From NCBI RefSeq assembly GCF_023155805.1, contig NZ_JAKNUW010000004.1, positions 116,523-180,522 of the forward strand: a DNA stretch of 64,000 nucleotides, given 5' to 3'. Made by a program: the position numbers and the translations under genes. Shown in pieces: positions 55,170 to 64,000 of this stretch. Source of the stretch: Micrococcus lacusdianchii (GTDB lineage: Bacteria > Actinomycetota > Actinomycetes > Actinomycetales > Micrococcaceae). How positions within the stretch are numbered: position 1 is the first letter of the stretch; every line of letters starts with the position of its first letter. A model generated the notes under the pieces. The model ran no database searches. It was not told the DNA's origin and saw nothing but the letters and a program-made list of their open reading frames with translations.

Positions 55170-55251
55170 GCGGGCGTGGCGGAACTGGCAGACGCGCTGG
55201 ATTTAGGTTCCAGTGTCCACGGACGTGGGGGTTCGAGTCCCCCCGCCCGCA
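55170..55251 (+). tRNA. tRNA-Leu (TAG)
   Basis: 82 nt, class II with a short variable arm. Anticodon stem-loop CTGGA-TTTAGGT-TCCAG gives TAG. Acceptor GCGGGCG pairs with CGCCCGC; T-loop TTCGAGT; discriminator A; CCA not encoded. Confidence 0.95.
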
Positions 55252-55289
55252 CGCCGGACCCGCCCGCCCCCGCCCCGGAAGGAGCCCCC

Positions 55290-56948
55290 GTGGCCGCCAG
55301 CCGTCGCACCTTCCTGGCCCTCGGCCTCGCCGGCCTCGGCTCCGGCGCGACCGCGTGCGGCACGGCCCCTGCGGACCCCGTGCCGGCGCCGCCGCCGGCC
55401 ACGGCCTCCCCCGCCGCCGCGTCCTCGGCCGCGCCCCGCCCCCTCGTGGTCGGCGCCCCGGCGCGGGTCCTGACCCGGGATCCGGCCCGCGCATGGGACT
55501 CGGAGACCTTCCGGGTGAGCCGTCAGGTCCTCGAGCCGCTCCTGGGCGTGGACCCGAACACCGGCGCCCCGACCCTGAAGCTCGCGGAGCACACGCTCTC
55601 CGCCGACGCCCTCACCCACACCCTCACGCTCGAGGAGGGCCTGCGGTTCGCCGACGGCACCCGCTGCGACGCCGCCGCCGTGGTGGCCAACGTGGAGCGG
55701 TGGGCCGCGATCGAGGACGGGGGTGCCGTGCCCTCCCCGTTCGTCGCCGCCTTCGGCGGCCGCCCCGGGGATCCCGACACGGCGTTCGTCGCTGTCGAGG
55801 CCGTCGACGAGGTCACGGTGCGCCTGCGGCTGAGCCGGCCGCTGCGCCATCTGCCGGCCGCCCTCGGCTCCCCCGAGTTCGGGGTGTCCTCACCCGCCTC
55901 ATGGCCGGCCGCCGACGCGGACGGCGCCTTCCCCGCCGGCACCGGTGCGTACCGGTTCGCTGACGCCGTGGAGGCGGCCGCCGTCGTCGAGGGACTGCGT
56001 GTGCCCGGCGAGACGACCGTGCTGACGCCCAATCCGGCACACCGCCGGGACCTGCCGGACCTGCCCGTGGCGGCGGTCTCGGCGTGGGGCCGGGCGAGCA
56101 CCCGGCTGCGGGAGCTGCGCCGGGGCCACGCGGACGTGATCGACGTGGTCGCCCCGGGCCAGCTGCGCCCCCTCGTCGAGGCGGGCACGCAGGTGCTGCC
56201 CCGCGACCCGTTCTCCGTGCTGTACCTCGGGTTCAACGTGGACCACCCGCTGATGTCCTCGCTCTACCTGCGCCAGGCCGTGGCCTTCGCGGTGGACCGT
56301 CCGCGGCTGGCCCGCTCGGACGTGTTCCTGCAGGGCACCGCGATCGCCGACGGCCTCGTCCCGCCGGCGCTGGGCGTGGGCGTCGAGGACGCGCCGCGGT
56401 ACGAGATCAACCCCGAGCGGGCGGGCCGGCTGCTCGAGCAGGCCGGCTATGAGGGCGAGCCGCTCGAGCTGATGCACCCCGCCGGCGTGGCCTGGCCCTG
56501 CCTGCCCGAGCCCGAGCGGGTGGCGGCGATGGTGGCCGAGGACCTGGGCGTCGTCGGGATCCACGTGCGCCCCGTGCCCGTGCCCCCGGACCAGGACTAC
56601 CTGCGCGCCGTCGTCGAGCGCGGCTCGCGCGCGCTCCACCTGCGCGGCCGGGACGGCCTGTATCGGGACGCCCACGCCTTCCTCGAGCCGTTCGCCCGCT
56701 CGGGCCGCGCCGAGACCCGCTACCTGAATCCCCGGGTGGTCGAGGACGTCGACGCCGCCGCCTCCGAGCTCGACGACGAGCGCCGTCGCGAGCTGCACCG
56801 GCGGGCCCACCGGGCGCTGCTGCTGGACCTGCCCGCCCTGCCGCTCGTGCACCCCATCTCCGCACTGGCCACCGGCCCGCGCGTCGGGTCGTACCCCAGC
56901 TCCCCCCAGCTCGACGAACCCTTCGACCGCATCGATCTGCGGATCTGA
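55290..56948 (+). CDS. ABC transporter substrate-binding lipoprotein, family 5
   Basis: 552 residues; GTG start with GAAGGAG 5 nt upstream, 38 bp after tRNA-Leu. The N-terminus has a twin-arginine motif SRRTFLA and lipobox (SGATAC, Cys23), so it is a probable Tat-exported lipoprotein. An Ala/Pro-rich linker leads to an SBP_bac_5 domain (DppA/OppA-like): [70 protein letters not shown]. Family members bind oligopeptides, nickel or similar ligands. No permease or ATPase gene is adjacent; it is an orphan. Confidence 0.88.
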   Translation: MAASRRTFLALGLAGLGSGATACGTAPADPVPAPPPATASPAAASSAAPRPLVVGAPARVLTRDPARAWDSETFRVSRQVLEPLLGVDPNTGAPTLKLAEHTLSADALTHTLTLEEGLRFADGTRCDAAAVVANVERWAAIEDGGAVPSPFVAAFGGRPGDPDTAFVAVEAVDEVTVRLRLSRPLRHLPAALGSPEFGVSSPASWPAADADGAFPAGTGAYRFADAVEAAAVVEGLRVPGETTVLTPNPAHRRDLPDLPVAAVSAWGRASTRLRELRRGHADVIDVVAPGQLRPLVEAGTQVLPRDPFSVLYLGFNVDHPLMSSLYLRQAVAFAVDRPRLARSDVFLQGTAIADGLVPPALGVGVEDAPRYEINPERAGRLLEQAGYEGEPLELMHPAGVAWPCLPEPERVAAMVAEDLGVVGIHVRPVPVPPDQDYLRAVVERGSRALHLRGRDGLYRDAHAFLEPFARSGRAETRYLNPRVVEDVDAAASELDDERRRELHRRAHRALLLDLPALPLVHPISALATGPRVGSYPSSPQLDEPFDRIDLRI

Positions 56949-57010
56949 GCGTCGCCGACCCGGCCGGGGACGCACGTCGTCCCGGCACATCGGGCACCGC
57001 ACGCGCGGAG

Positions 57011-57016
57011 TAGAGT
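57011..57016 (+). promoter_or_regulatory. Putative -10 box of mqo (TAGAGT)
   Basis: TAGAGT, 86 bp before the GTG. It implies a ~80-nt leader, unlike the many leaderless genes nearby; no known RNA element was recognised in it. Confidence 0.45.
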
Positions 57017-57102
57017 GGAGCCCCGAGGCACCGGCGTGTGAGACCCGCCCGGACGGGATCCGCCGGTGCACCGTCCTCGCCGTCGAGCACCAGGAGCAGA
57101 CC

Positions 57103-58584
57103 GTGCCCACCCCCTCGTCCACCACCCACGACGTCGTCCTGATCGGCGGCGGCGTCATGAGTGCCACCCTCGGCGTCATGCTGCAGAAGCTCGAGCCCAC
57201 CTGGTCGATCGCCCTGTACGAGAGCCTCGACCAGGCCGGCCTCGAGTCCTCCGACCCGTGGAACAACGCGGGCACCGGCCACGCGGCCCTGTGCGAGCTG
57301 AACTACTCGCCGATGGGCAAGGACGGCCGCGTGGACACCGCCAAGGCCAAGGGCATCAACGAGCAGTTCTGGATCTCCCGCCAGTTCTGGTCCTCCCTCG
57401 TGTCCGAGGGCGTCCTGAAGGACCCGAAGGGCTTCATCAACCCCCTGCCCCACATGTCCTTCGTGCGCGGGGACGACCACGCCGAGTACCTCCGCAAGCG
57501 CTACGAGGCGATGTCCGCCGAGCCGCTGTTCGCGGACATGGAGCACACCGAGGACCACGCCGTGATCGGCGAGTGGGCCCCGCTGCTGATGGACGGCCGC
57601 GGCGCCGACGAGCGCGTGGCCGCCTCGCGCGTCGCCTCCGGCACGGACGTGGACTTCGGCGCCCTGACCCGCCAGCTGGTCACCGCCCTGTCCGCCGGCG
57701 GCGCCGACGTGCGCTTCGGCCACAAGGTGACGGGCCTCGAGCGCGGCACGGACGGCCGCTGGGAGGTCACCGTGAAGAACAAGGCGGCCGGCACCTCCGT
57801 GACCGACCGCGCCCGCTTCGTGTTCGTGGGCGCCGGCGGCGGCGCCCTGGGCCTGCTGCAGAACTCCGGCATCCCGGAGATCAAGGGCTTCGGCGGCTTC
57901 CCCGTCTCAGGCCAGTTCCTGCGCTGCACCGACGAGGCCGTGGTGGACCGCCACCTGGCCAAGGTCTACGGCCAGGCCGCCGTGGGCGCCCCGCCCATGT
58001 CCGTGCCGCACCTGGACACCCGCTTCGTCAACGGCAAGCGCTCCCTGCTGTTCGGCCCGTACGCCGGCTTCTCCACGAACTTCCTCAAGTCCGGCTCCTA
58101 CCTTGACCTGCCGCTGTCCGTGCGCCCGCACAACCTGCCCACCATGCTGAACGTGGCCAAGGACAACATGGACCTGACCAAGTACCTGATCACCGAGGTG
58201 CTGAAGTCGAACGAGAAGAAGGTGGACACCCTCCAGGAGTTCTACCCCTCCGCGGACGGCTCGAAGTGGGAGCTCATCACCGCGGGCCAGCGCGTGCAGG
58301 TCATGAAGAAGAAGGGCAAGTTCGGCGGCGTGCTGCAGTTCGGCACCGAGGTCGTCAGCCACGCCGACGGCTCGATCGCCGGCCTGCTCGGCGCCTCCCC
58401 GGGCGCCTCCACCGCGGCCCCGATCATGGTGACGCTGCTCGAGCGCTGCTTCCCGGCCAAGTCCGCCGCCTGGGAGCCCCGCCTGAAGGAGCTCATCCCG
58501 TCCCTGGGCCGCACGCTCAACGACGATCCCCAGCTGCTCTCGGACGTGCGCGCCTCCACCGACGCCGCGCTCCAGCTCGGCTGA
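57103..58584 (+). CDS. mqo: Malate:quinone oxidoreductase
   Basis: 493 residues; GTG start with AGGAG 6 nt upstream. FAD-binding [18 protein letters not shown] (10-27), then the Mqo-specific [22 protein letters not shown] and [29 protein letters not shown], and [16 protein letters not shown]. It oxidises malate at the inner membrane face and passes electrons to quinone, in place of or beside malate dehydrogenase in the TCA cycle. Codon use is strongly biased to C/G-ending codons, consistent with high expression. The RND gene starts 7 bp later. Confidence 0.95.
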   Translation: MPTPSSTTHDVVLIGGGVMSATLGVMLQKLEPTWSIALYESLDQAGLESSDPWNNAGTGHAALCELNYSPMGKDGRVDTAKAKGINEQFWISRQFWSSLVSEGVLKDPKGFINPLPHMSFVRGDDHAEYLRKRYEAMSAEPLFADMEHTEDHAVIGEWAPLLMDGRGADERVAASRVASGTDVDFGALTRQLVTALSAGGADVRFGHKVTGLERGTDGRWEVTVKNKAAGTSVTDRARFVFVGAGGGALGLLQNSGIPEIKGFGGFPVSGQFLRCTDEAVVDRHLAKVYGQAAVGAPPMSVPHLDTRFVNGKRSLLFGPYAGFSTNFLKSGSYLDLPLSVRPHNLPTMLNVAKDNMDLTKYLITEVLKSNEKKVDTLQEFYPSADGSKWELITAGQRVQVMKKKGKFGGVLQFGTEVVSHADGSIAGLLGASPGASTAAPIMVTLLERCFPAKSAAWEPRLKELIPSLGRTLNDDPQLLSDVRASTDAALQLG

Positions 58585-58591
58585 GCCCTCC

Positions 58592-61500
58592 ATGGGTGCG
58601 CTGGCTCGGTCCTCCCTGTCCCGGCGAGCGCTCGTGGCGCTCGTCACCGTGTTCATCGCGGTGTTCGGCGTCCTCTCCGCCGGTCAGCTCAAGCGGGAGC
58701 TCATCCCCTCGCTCGAGCTGCCGGTGATCTCGGTGTCCACCACCTACCCGGGCGCGAGCCCGGAGGTGGTGGACGCCCAGGTCGGCGAGCCCCTCGAGAC
58801 CGCCCTGCAGGCGGTCGAGGGGCTCGAGTCGTCCCGCTCCACCTCCGCGTCCTCGTTCAACAGCGTGACGCTCGAGTTCGAGTACGGCACCGACCTCACC
58901 CGCGCCCGGTCCCAGGTGGACCGGGTGATCTCCAACCTCCAGGCGCGGCTGCCGGAGGAGACCGAGACGACGTCGTTCGCCGGCTCCGTCTCCGACTTCC
59001 CCGTCGTCTTCCTCGCCCTCTCCGGCGACGCCGACCTCAACGAGCTGCGGCGCCGCGCCGAGGACGTGCTGGTCCCCCGCCTGCAGAAGGTGGACGGGGT
59101 GCGCGGCGCCGAGGTGATCGGCGGGACCGAGGAGTTCGTCTCGGTGGTCCCGGACCAGGCGGCCCTGGCCGCCGCGGGCCTCACCACGCAGGACGTCACC
59201 ACCGCGCTCGAGGAGAACGCGGGCCTGTTCCCCATCGGCCAGGTCACCGCGGACGAGGTCACCTACCCCGTCCAGGCGGGCGCTCCCGTCGAGGACCTGG
59301 ACGACCTGCGGGCCGTCACGGTGGTCCCGGCCGAGGACGCCTCAGCGGCTCCGGCCGACGCCGGCGGCGGCGGTCCCGGGGCGCGCGCGCCGCAGCGGCT
59401 GGGCGACGTGGCCGAGGTCTCCCTCGGCACCGCCGACCCGACGTCCGTGACGCGCACCGACGGCGTGGAGACGCTGTCCCTGAGCGTGACCGCCACCCCG
59501 GACGCGGACCTCGTGGCCGTCTCGGAGTCCGTTCGGGCCATCCTCCCCGAGCTGGAATCGCTCGCCGGGGACGGCGCCCGCCTCTCCGTGGTGTTCGACC
59601 AGGCCCCGTTCATCGAGCAGTCCATCGACACCCTCTTCGTCGAAGGCCTGCTGGGCCTGGGCATGGCGGTGCTCGTGATCGCGGTGTTCCTGCTCTCGGC
59701 CCGCTCCACCCTGGTGACCGCGGTGTCCATTCCGCTGTCCCTGCTCACGGCCCTGATCGGCGTCGCGGCCTACGGCTACTCCCTCAACACGCTCACCCTG
59801 GGCGCCCTGACCATCTCGATCGGCCGCGTGGTGGACGACTCCATCGTGGTGGTGGAGAACATCCGCCGCCACATGGGGCTGGGCGAGGACAAGCGCACCG
59901 CCATCCTCACCGGCACCGGCGAGGTGGCCACGGCCATCACCGCCTCCACCCTCGTCTCGGTGGCGGTGTTCCTGCCGATCGCCTTCGTGGGCGGGCTGGC
60001 CGGGGAGCTGTTCCGGCCCTTCGCCGTGACCACCACGATCGCGCTGCTCGCCTCCCTGCTTGTGGCCCTGACCATCGTCCCGGTGCTGTGCTGGTGGTTC
60101 CTGCGCGCACCGCGGACGGCCGAGCGCACCGAGGGCGAGTCCGACCGGCCGGGCGCGGCCGACGACGGGCTGGCCCGCGCCTACCGCCCGGTGCTGCGCT
60201 GGACCCAGCGCCACGCTGTGGCCACCCTCGCGGCGTCCGTGGCGCTGCTGGCCGGGACCGCGGCGCTCATCCCGCTGATCCCGACCAACCTGCTCGGGGA
60301 CTCCGGGCAGAACTCGTTCGTGGTGACCGCCGAGCAGCCCGCCGGCACCTCCCTCGAGACCACCGCGCGGGCCGCTGAGCGGATCGAGGAGGTGCTCCTG
60401 TCCACCGAGGGTGTGGACACGGTGCAGTTCACCGCGGGCAGCTCCGGGGGTTTCCTCGGCGGCTTCGGGGGCCAGTCCTCGGACGAGGCCCAGTTCACCG
60501 TGACCACGGACCCCGACGCCGACCAGGAGGCCCTGCGCGAGGATGTGCGCGGCCGGCTGGAGGCCCTCGAGCGGGTGGGGACCGTGGAGGTCTCCGCCCA
60601 GCAGGGCCCCAGCGGCGAGCAGGACGTCGTCGTCCAGGTCACCGCCCCGGACCCGGAGGCGCTGGACGCCGCCGCGGAGTCCGTGGCGGCACAGCTGCGC
60701 GGCGTCGAGGGGGCCCGTGAGGTCTCCACCGCCGCCGCTCGCACCCGTCCCACCTACCAGGTGGACGTGGACACGCAGGCCGCCGCCGAGGCCGGCCTCA
60801 CCGAGGAGGCGGTCTCCGGCCAGGTGGCCGCAGCCCTGCAGGCCGTTCCGATCGGGGACGTGCGCTTCGGCTTCGAGGAGTTCACGGTCCGCCTCGGCGA
60901 TCCCTCCCCCGTGGCCAGCCTGGAGCAGCTGCGCGCCGTCCCGGTGCAGACCCCCGGCGGCCCCGTGGCCCTCGAGACGCTCGCCGAGGTCCGCCAGGAG
61001 GACGTGCCCGCGCAGGTGACCTCCTCGAACGGCGAGCGCACTGCGGAGGTCACCGTGACCCCGGCCTCGGACGACCTGGGCGCGGTCGCCGGGCGTGTGT
61101 CCGACGTCGTCGCGGGCCTGGCGCTGCCGGAGGGCGTCACCGCCACCGTGGGCGGCGCCGCCACCCAGCAGGCGGAGACGTTCCGCGACCTCGGCCTGGC
61201 GCTGCTGGCCGCGATCGCCGCGGTCTACGTGGTGATGGTGGCGACGTTCAACTCGTTGCGCCAGCCGTTCGTCCTGCTCGTGTCCATCCCGTTCGCCGCC
61301 ACCGGCGTCTTGCTGGCGCTGCTGCTCACCGGCACCGCGCTGGGCGTGGCCACCCTGATCGGCATGCTCATGCTGGTCGGCATCGTGGTGACCAACGCGA
61401 TCGTCCTGATCGACCTGATCAACCAGTACCGGCGCCACCGCGGCCTGGGGCTGGACGAGGCGATCGAGCTGGGGGCGCTGAACCGCGTGCGCCCCGTGGT

Positions 61501-61909
61501 GATGACCGCGCTGGCCACCGTGCTGGCCATGCTCCCGATGGCCCTGGGCGTCACGGGCCAGGGCGGGTTCATCTCCCAGCCGCTGGCCGTGGCCGTGGTG
61601 GGCGGCCTGGTCTCCTCCACGGTGCTCACCCTGGTGCTCGTGCCGGTGCTGTACCGGCTCACCGAGGCCCGGGGCGAGCGCCGCCTTCGGGCTGAACGCG
61701 AGGAGGCCGCCCGCGCTGAGCGGGAGCGGCTCGAGCGCCAGGCGGCGGAGCGGGCCGCGGCCGAGCGCGCCGCGACCGGCCCCTCGGCCGCCGTCCTCGG
61801 CCCGTCGGCGGGTGACGGGTCCGCCGTGGCGCGGCCCGTCCGGTCCGGACTGCGCGGCCGGATCGCCCGCGCGGGCACCGCGGTGCGCCGCCGCCTGAGC
61901 CGCGACTGA
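58592..61909 (+). CDS. RND-family efflux permease (HAE1-like)
   Basis: 1105 residues, ATG 7 bp after mqo. Two halves, each with one N-terminal membrane helix, a large extracytoplasmic loop and a cluster of helices. First half: VFIAVFGVLSAGQLKRELIP, the PGASPEVVDAQV motif, then LLTALIGVAAYGYSLN and the proton-relay helix RVVDDSIVVVENIRRHM. Second half: LAAIAAVYVVMVATFNSLRQ and LVGIVVTNAIVLIDLINQYRR. Resembles Bacillus SwrC/YerP more than MmpL. No membrane-fusion partner is encoded beside it. The C-terminus is a charged Arg/Glu/Ala helix (~1030-1075). Substrate unknown. Confidence 0.88.
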   Translation: MGALARSSLSRRALVALVTVFIAVFGVLSAGQLKRELIPSLELPVISVSTTYPGASPEVVDAQVGEPLETALQAVEGLESSRSTSASSFNSVTLEFEYGTDLTRARSQVDRVISNLQARLPEETETTSFAGSVSDFPVVFLALSGDADLNELRRRAEDVLVPRLQKVDGVRGAEVIGGTEEFVSVVPDQAALAAAGLTTQDVTTALEENAGLFPIGQVTADEVTYPVQAGAPVEDLDDLRAVTVVPAEDASAAPADAGGGGPGARAPQRLGDVAEVSLGTADPTSVTRTDGVETLSLSVTATPDADLVAVSESVRAILPELESLAGDGARLSVVFDQAPFIEQSIDTLFVEGLLGLGMAVLVIAVFLLSARSTLVTAVSIPLSLLTALIGVAAYGYSLNTLTLGALTISIGRVVDDSIVVVENIRRHMGLGEDKRTAILTGTGEVATAITASTLVSVAVFLPIAFVGGLAGELFRPFAVTTTIALLASLLVALTIVPVLCWWFLRAPRTAERTEGESDRPGAADDGLARAYRPVLRWTQRHAVATLAASVALLAGTAALIPLIPTNLLGDSGQNSFVVTAEQPAGTSLETTARAAERIEEVLLSTEGVDTVQFTAGSSGGFLGGFGGQSSDEAQFTVTTDPDADQEALREDVRGRLEALERVGTVEVSAQQGPSGEQDVVVQVTAPDPEALDAAAESVAAQLRGVEGAREVSTAAARTRPTYQVDVDTQAAAEAGLTEEAVSGQVAAALQAVPIGDVRFGFEEFTVRLGDPSPVASLEQLRAVPVQTPGGPVALETLAEVRQEDVPAQVTSSNGERTAEVTVTPASDDLGAVAGRVSDVVAGLALPEGVTATVGGAATQQAETFRDLGLALLAAIAAVYVVMVATFNSLRQPFVLLVSIPFAATGVLLALLLTGTALGVATLIGMLMLVGIVVTNAIVLIDLINQYRRHRGLGLDEAIELGALNRVRPVVMTALATVLAMLPMALGVTGQGGFISQPLAVAVVGGLVSSTVLTLVLVPVLYRLTEARGERRLRAEREEAARAERERLERQAAERAAAERAATGPSAAVLGPSAGDGSAVARPVRSGLRGRIARAGTAVRRRLSRD

Positions 61910-61950
61910 ACCGACTCGCCGGCCGGCACGAACGGTCCCCGCCCAGGGAC

Positions 61951-64000
61951 TCAGTCGCCGTCGTGGACGGCGAGGGTGGAGCCGCGGCGGTCCTTGGTGA
62001 CGGCCAGGCGCACGGGGATGTCGTTCCGCATGCGCTCCACGTGGCTCACGAGGCCGACGGTGCGCCCGCCGCTGCGCAGCGAGTCCACCACCCCCATGAC
62101 CACGTCCAGCGTCTGCGAGTCCAGGGACCCGAATCCCTCGTCCACGAACAGGGTGCCCAGCTCGATGCCCCCCGACTCGGCCTGGACGGTGTCGGCGAGG
62201 CCGAGGGCCAGGGCCAGGGAGGCCATGAAGGTCTCGCCGCCGGACAGGGTCGAAGGGTGGCGCACCTCGTCCACGTAGTGATCCCGGACCACCAGCTCCA
62301 GGCCCTTCGTGCCGCGCCCTCCGACGTCGTCGGCGTACTCCAGCGAGTAGCGGTCGTCGGTCATCCGGAGCAGCCGTTCCGTGGCAGCTGCGGCGACCTC
62401 CTCGAGCCGGCCGGCGAGCACGTAGCTCGTCAGCGGCATCTTCAGGCGGTTCTCCCCGGAGCCCCGGACGAGGGCGAGCAGACCCGTCACCCGCTCGTGC
62501 TCGACGATCAGGTCCGCGGCGCGGTCCAGCACGTCGCCCAGTGCGGTGCCCTGGCGCCGGACGGCGGCCACGAGGGCGGCGCGGGAGCCGACGACGGCGC
62601 CCCGCTCCCGGGACTCGGCCTCGGCGGCCTCGAGCGCCGCCTCCGCGGCGCGGGTCTGCTCGGCGTCGGGCGCCCGGGTGCCCTCCTCCCGGAGCCGGCG
62701 GCCCTGCCGCACAAGCTCGGTGCCGGCGAGCTCGGCCAGGGCGGACGCCTCGCGGTCGAACGCCCGCACCGCGGCGTCCGCGGCCGCCGCCCGCACCTCG
62801 GTCAGACGGGCGGCGCGGGCGGTCGCCACGTCCGGGAAGGCCTTCTCCTCGAGGGCCGCCTGCACGGCCTCGTCCGCCTGGGCGGCCAGGGCGGCCGCGG
62901 AGGACCGTCGGCCCAGGGCCTCCTCGAGCGCCTCGAGCGCGGCTCGCGCGGCGGCGACCGCGTCCCGGCGCACCTCAAGCTCCTCCGCCCCGTCGGCCGC
63001 GGCGGCGACAGCCTCATCGAGCTCCGCGATGCGCTCGGCGCGCTGGAGGGTCAGCTCCTCCAGGCGGGCGTCCTCGGTCGCCAAGTCCGCAAGGGTCGTG
63101 ACGGCCGCCTCGTGCGCCGTCTCCGCGGCGGTCAACCGACCCCGCACGGCGGCGAGCCCCCGCCTCGCCCGGACGAGCTCCTCCCGGGCGGCCTCGGCGG
63201 CCGCGACCGCCGCGGCGGCCTCGTCCGGGGCGAGGCCGCCGGCCGCGGTCTCCGCTTCGTGCCGCCGCCCCTCGGCGGCAGCCAGCTCGGCGGCGGCGGC
63301 CGTGGCGGCGTCGACGGCTCGCGAGAGCGACTTCTCCGCGCGCCGGACCGCGGCCTCGCTGACCTGCTCCCCCACGGGCTCCGCCGGGCGCGGGTGCTCC
63401 ACGGAGCCGCAGACGGCGCAGGGCCGGCCCGCCTCGAGCCGCGAGGCGAGCTCGGAGGCGGCCTGCTCGTAGCGGGCCCGCAGCAGGTCGAGCCGCCGCT
63501 GTGCCGCGGCGTGCTCCGCCGCGACGGCCGTCTCGTGGGCCGTGCGTGCGGCCTCCGCCTCCGCGGCGCGGGCGGCGGCCGCCTCCGCGGCGGCGTGGCG
63601 GGCACGGGCCTCGGCGAGGTCCTGGTCCACCGCGTCCTGGGCGCCCAGACGGACGGCGCCCTGCTCCACCTCCTCCCGCAGGGCCGTCACCTCCTCCGCC
63701 CGGGCCGTGCGCTCGGCCTCGGCGGCCTGCCGCTCCCCCATGACGGCCTCCCGGCGGCGCGCGGTGTCCTGCTGCTCCGCCTGCAGCCGGCCGATGCGGG
63801 CCCGGTGGGCGAGCGCGGTGGCCACGGCCTCCCCGGCGGCGACCGCGTCCTGCACGGCGGACCGCGCCGCAGCCGCGGAGACCGTCCCCTCGGCGTCCCC
63901 CACCGCGTCCCGGGCGGCGGCGAGCCACCCGGCGGCCAGCGCGTCGGCCGCGGCGCCCTCCTGGGCCGCGGCGCCCCGCACGTCGGCCGCCTCCGCAGAT
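61951..64000 (-). CDS. sbcC: Exonuclease SbcCD, SbcC subunit (5' partial)
   Basis: The C-terminal ~680 residues are visible; the gene runs off the right edge. Long Ala/Glu/Arg-rich coiled coils flank a zinc-hook CAVCGS (CxxC, around complement of 63410), used for dimerisation. The C-terminal ABC half is complete: LKMPLTSYVLAGRLEEVAAA, signature STLSGGETFMASLALALGLAD, Walker B LFVDEGFGSLDSQTLD, and SHVERMRNDIP with the switch His. SbcC with SbcD nuclease processes hairpins and DNA ends. It converges with the RND gene; sbcD would lie outside the window. Confidence 0.92.
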   Translation of the reverse strand, partial: SAEAADVRGAAAQEGAAADALAAGWLAAARDAVGDAEGTVSAAAARSAVQDAVAAGEAVATALAHRARIGRLQAEQQDTARRREAVMGERQAAEAERTARAEEVTALREEVEQGAVRLGAQDAVDQDLAEARARHAAAEAAAARAAEAEAARTAHETAVAAEHAAAQRRLDLLRARYEQAASELASRLEAGRPCAVCGSVEHPRPAEPVGEQVSEAAVRRAEKSLSRAVDAATAAAAELAAAEGRRHEAETAAGGLAPDEAAAAVAAAEAAREELVRARRGLAAVRGRLTAAETAHEAAVTTLADLATEDARLEELTLQRAERIAELDEAVAAAADGAEELEVRRDAVAAARAALEALEEALGRRSSAAALAAQADEAVQAALEEKAFPDVATARAARLTEVRAAAADAAVRAFDREASALAELAGTELVRQGRRLREEGTRAPDAEQTRAAEAALEAAEAESRERGAVVGSRAALVAAVRRQGTALGDVLDRAADLIVEHERVTGLLALVRGSGENRLKMPLTSYVLAGRLEEVAAAATERLLRMTDDRYSLEYADDVGGRGTKGLELVVRDHYVDEVRHPSTLSGGETFMASLALALGLADTVQAESGGIELGTLFVDEGFGSLDSQTLDVVMGVVDSLRSGGRTVGLVSHVERMRNDIPVRLAVTKDRRGSTLAVHDGD

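Overview
The window is a high-GC (well above 70% by eye) actinobacterial chromosome segment with densely packed, mostly overlapping genes. Gene content and order (yceD-rpmF-rnc-mutM, recG-rsmD-coaD, leuCD-murA-plsC-gpsA-ddl, gltX with tRNA-Gln/Glu, ilvD-ilvBNC-serA-leuB-ilvE) and the UDP-ManNAc dehydrogenase/glycosyltransferase/LCP cluster point to Micrococcaceae, most likely Micrococcus luteus or a close relative. No search was run, so the species is an inference. I saw no insertion sequence, prophage or CRISPR array.

Region by region. 1-11 kb: a cell-envelope polysaccharide locus. It holds a CgeB-like glycosyltransferase (cut by the window edge), a two-domain polysaccharide pyruvyltransferase-like protein, WecC (UDP-ManNAc to UDP-ManNAcA), a tandem double glycosyltransferase, an unknown 257-aa protein, a GT4 glycosyltransferase and an LCP ligase. 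ManNAcA is a component of Micrococcus teichuronic acid, so this fits a teichuronic-acid-type pathway, supplied with UDP-glucose by galU (14 kb). 11-25 kb: DNA repair, RNA processing and ribosome genes (mutM, rnc, rpmF, yceD, recG, rsmD), coaD, an aminotransferase, a second LCP protein coupled to a FakA-like DhaL protein, ddl, gpsA and plsC. 25-36 kb: murA, leuD, leuC, a divergent IclR regulator (NdgR/LtbR type), UDP-glucose dehydrogenase, thiL and two dynamin-like GTPases. 36-40 kb: two tRNA-Glu, one tRNA-Gln, a HAD phosphatase, gltX and an FAH-family hydrolase. 40-54 kb: ybdD, a cstA lacking its 5' end, ilvE, leuB, metG, serA, ilvC, ilvN, ilvB and ilvD. 54-64 kb: tRNA-Lys, Bcp peroxiredoxin, tRNA-Leu, an orphan Tat-lipoprotein binding protein, mqo, an RND permease and the start of a convergent sbcC.

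The unifying metabolic theme is branched-chain amino acid synthesis (ilvBNC, ilvD, ilvE, leuB, leuC, leuD). An IclR regulator sits beside leuC. Near-identical 17-bp palindromes lie at the same distance upstream of putative leuC and ilvB promoters. The ilvB leader can also form mutually exclusive stem-loops.

At least nine genes start 6-7 nt after a TANNNT -10 box, indicating leaderless mRNAs. Eight long perfect or near-perfect GC hairpins without U-tracts close transcription units. The oddest item is cstA, whose homology runs straight into the ilvE stop codon with its first ~80 residues missing. No clearly new multi-gene system is proven here. The best leads are the NdgR-type operators with the ilvB leader switch, the ilvE/cstA junction, and the unknown protein in the polysaccharide locus.
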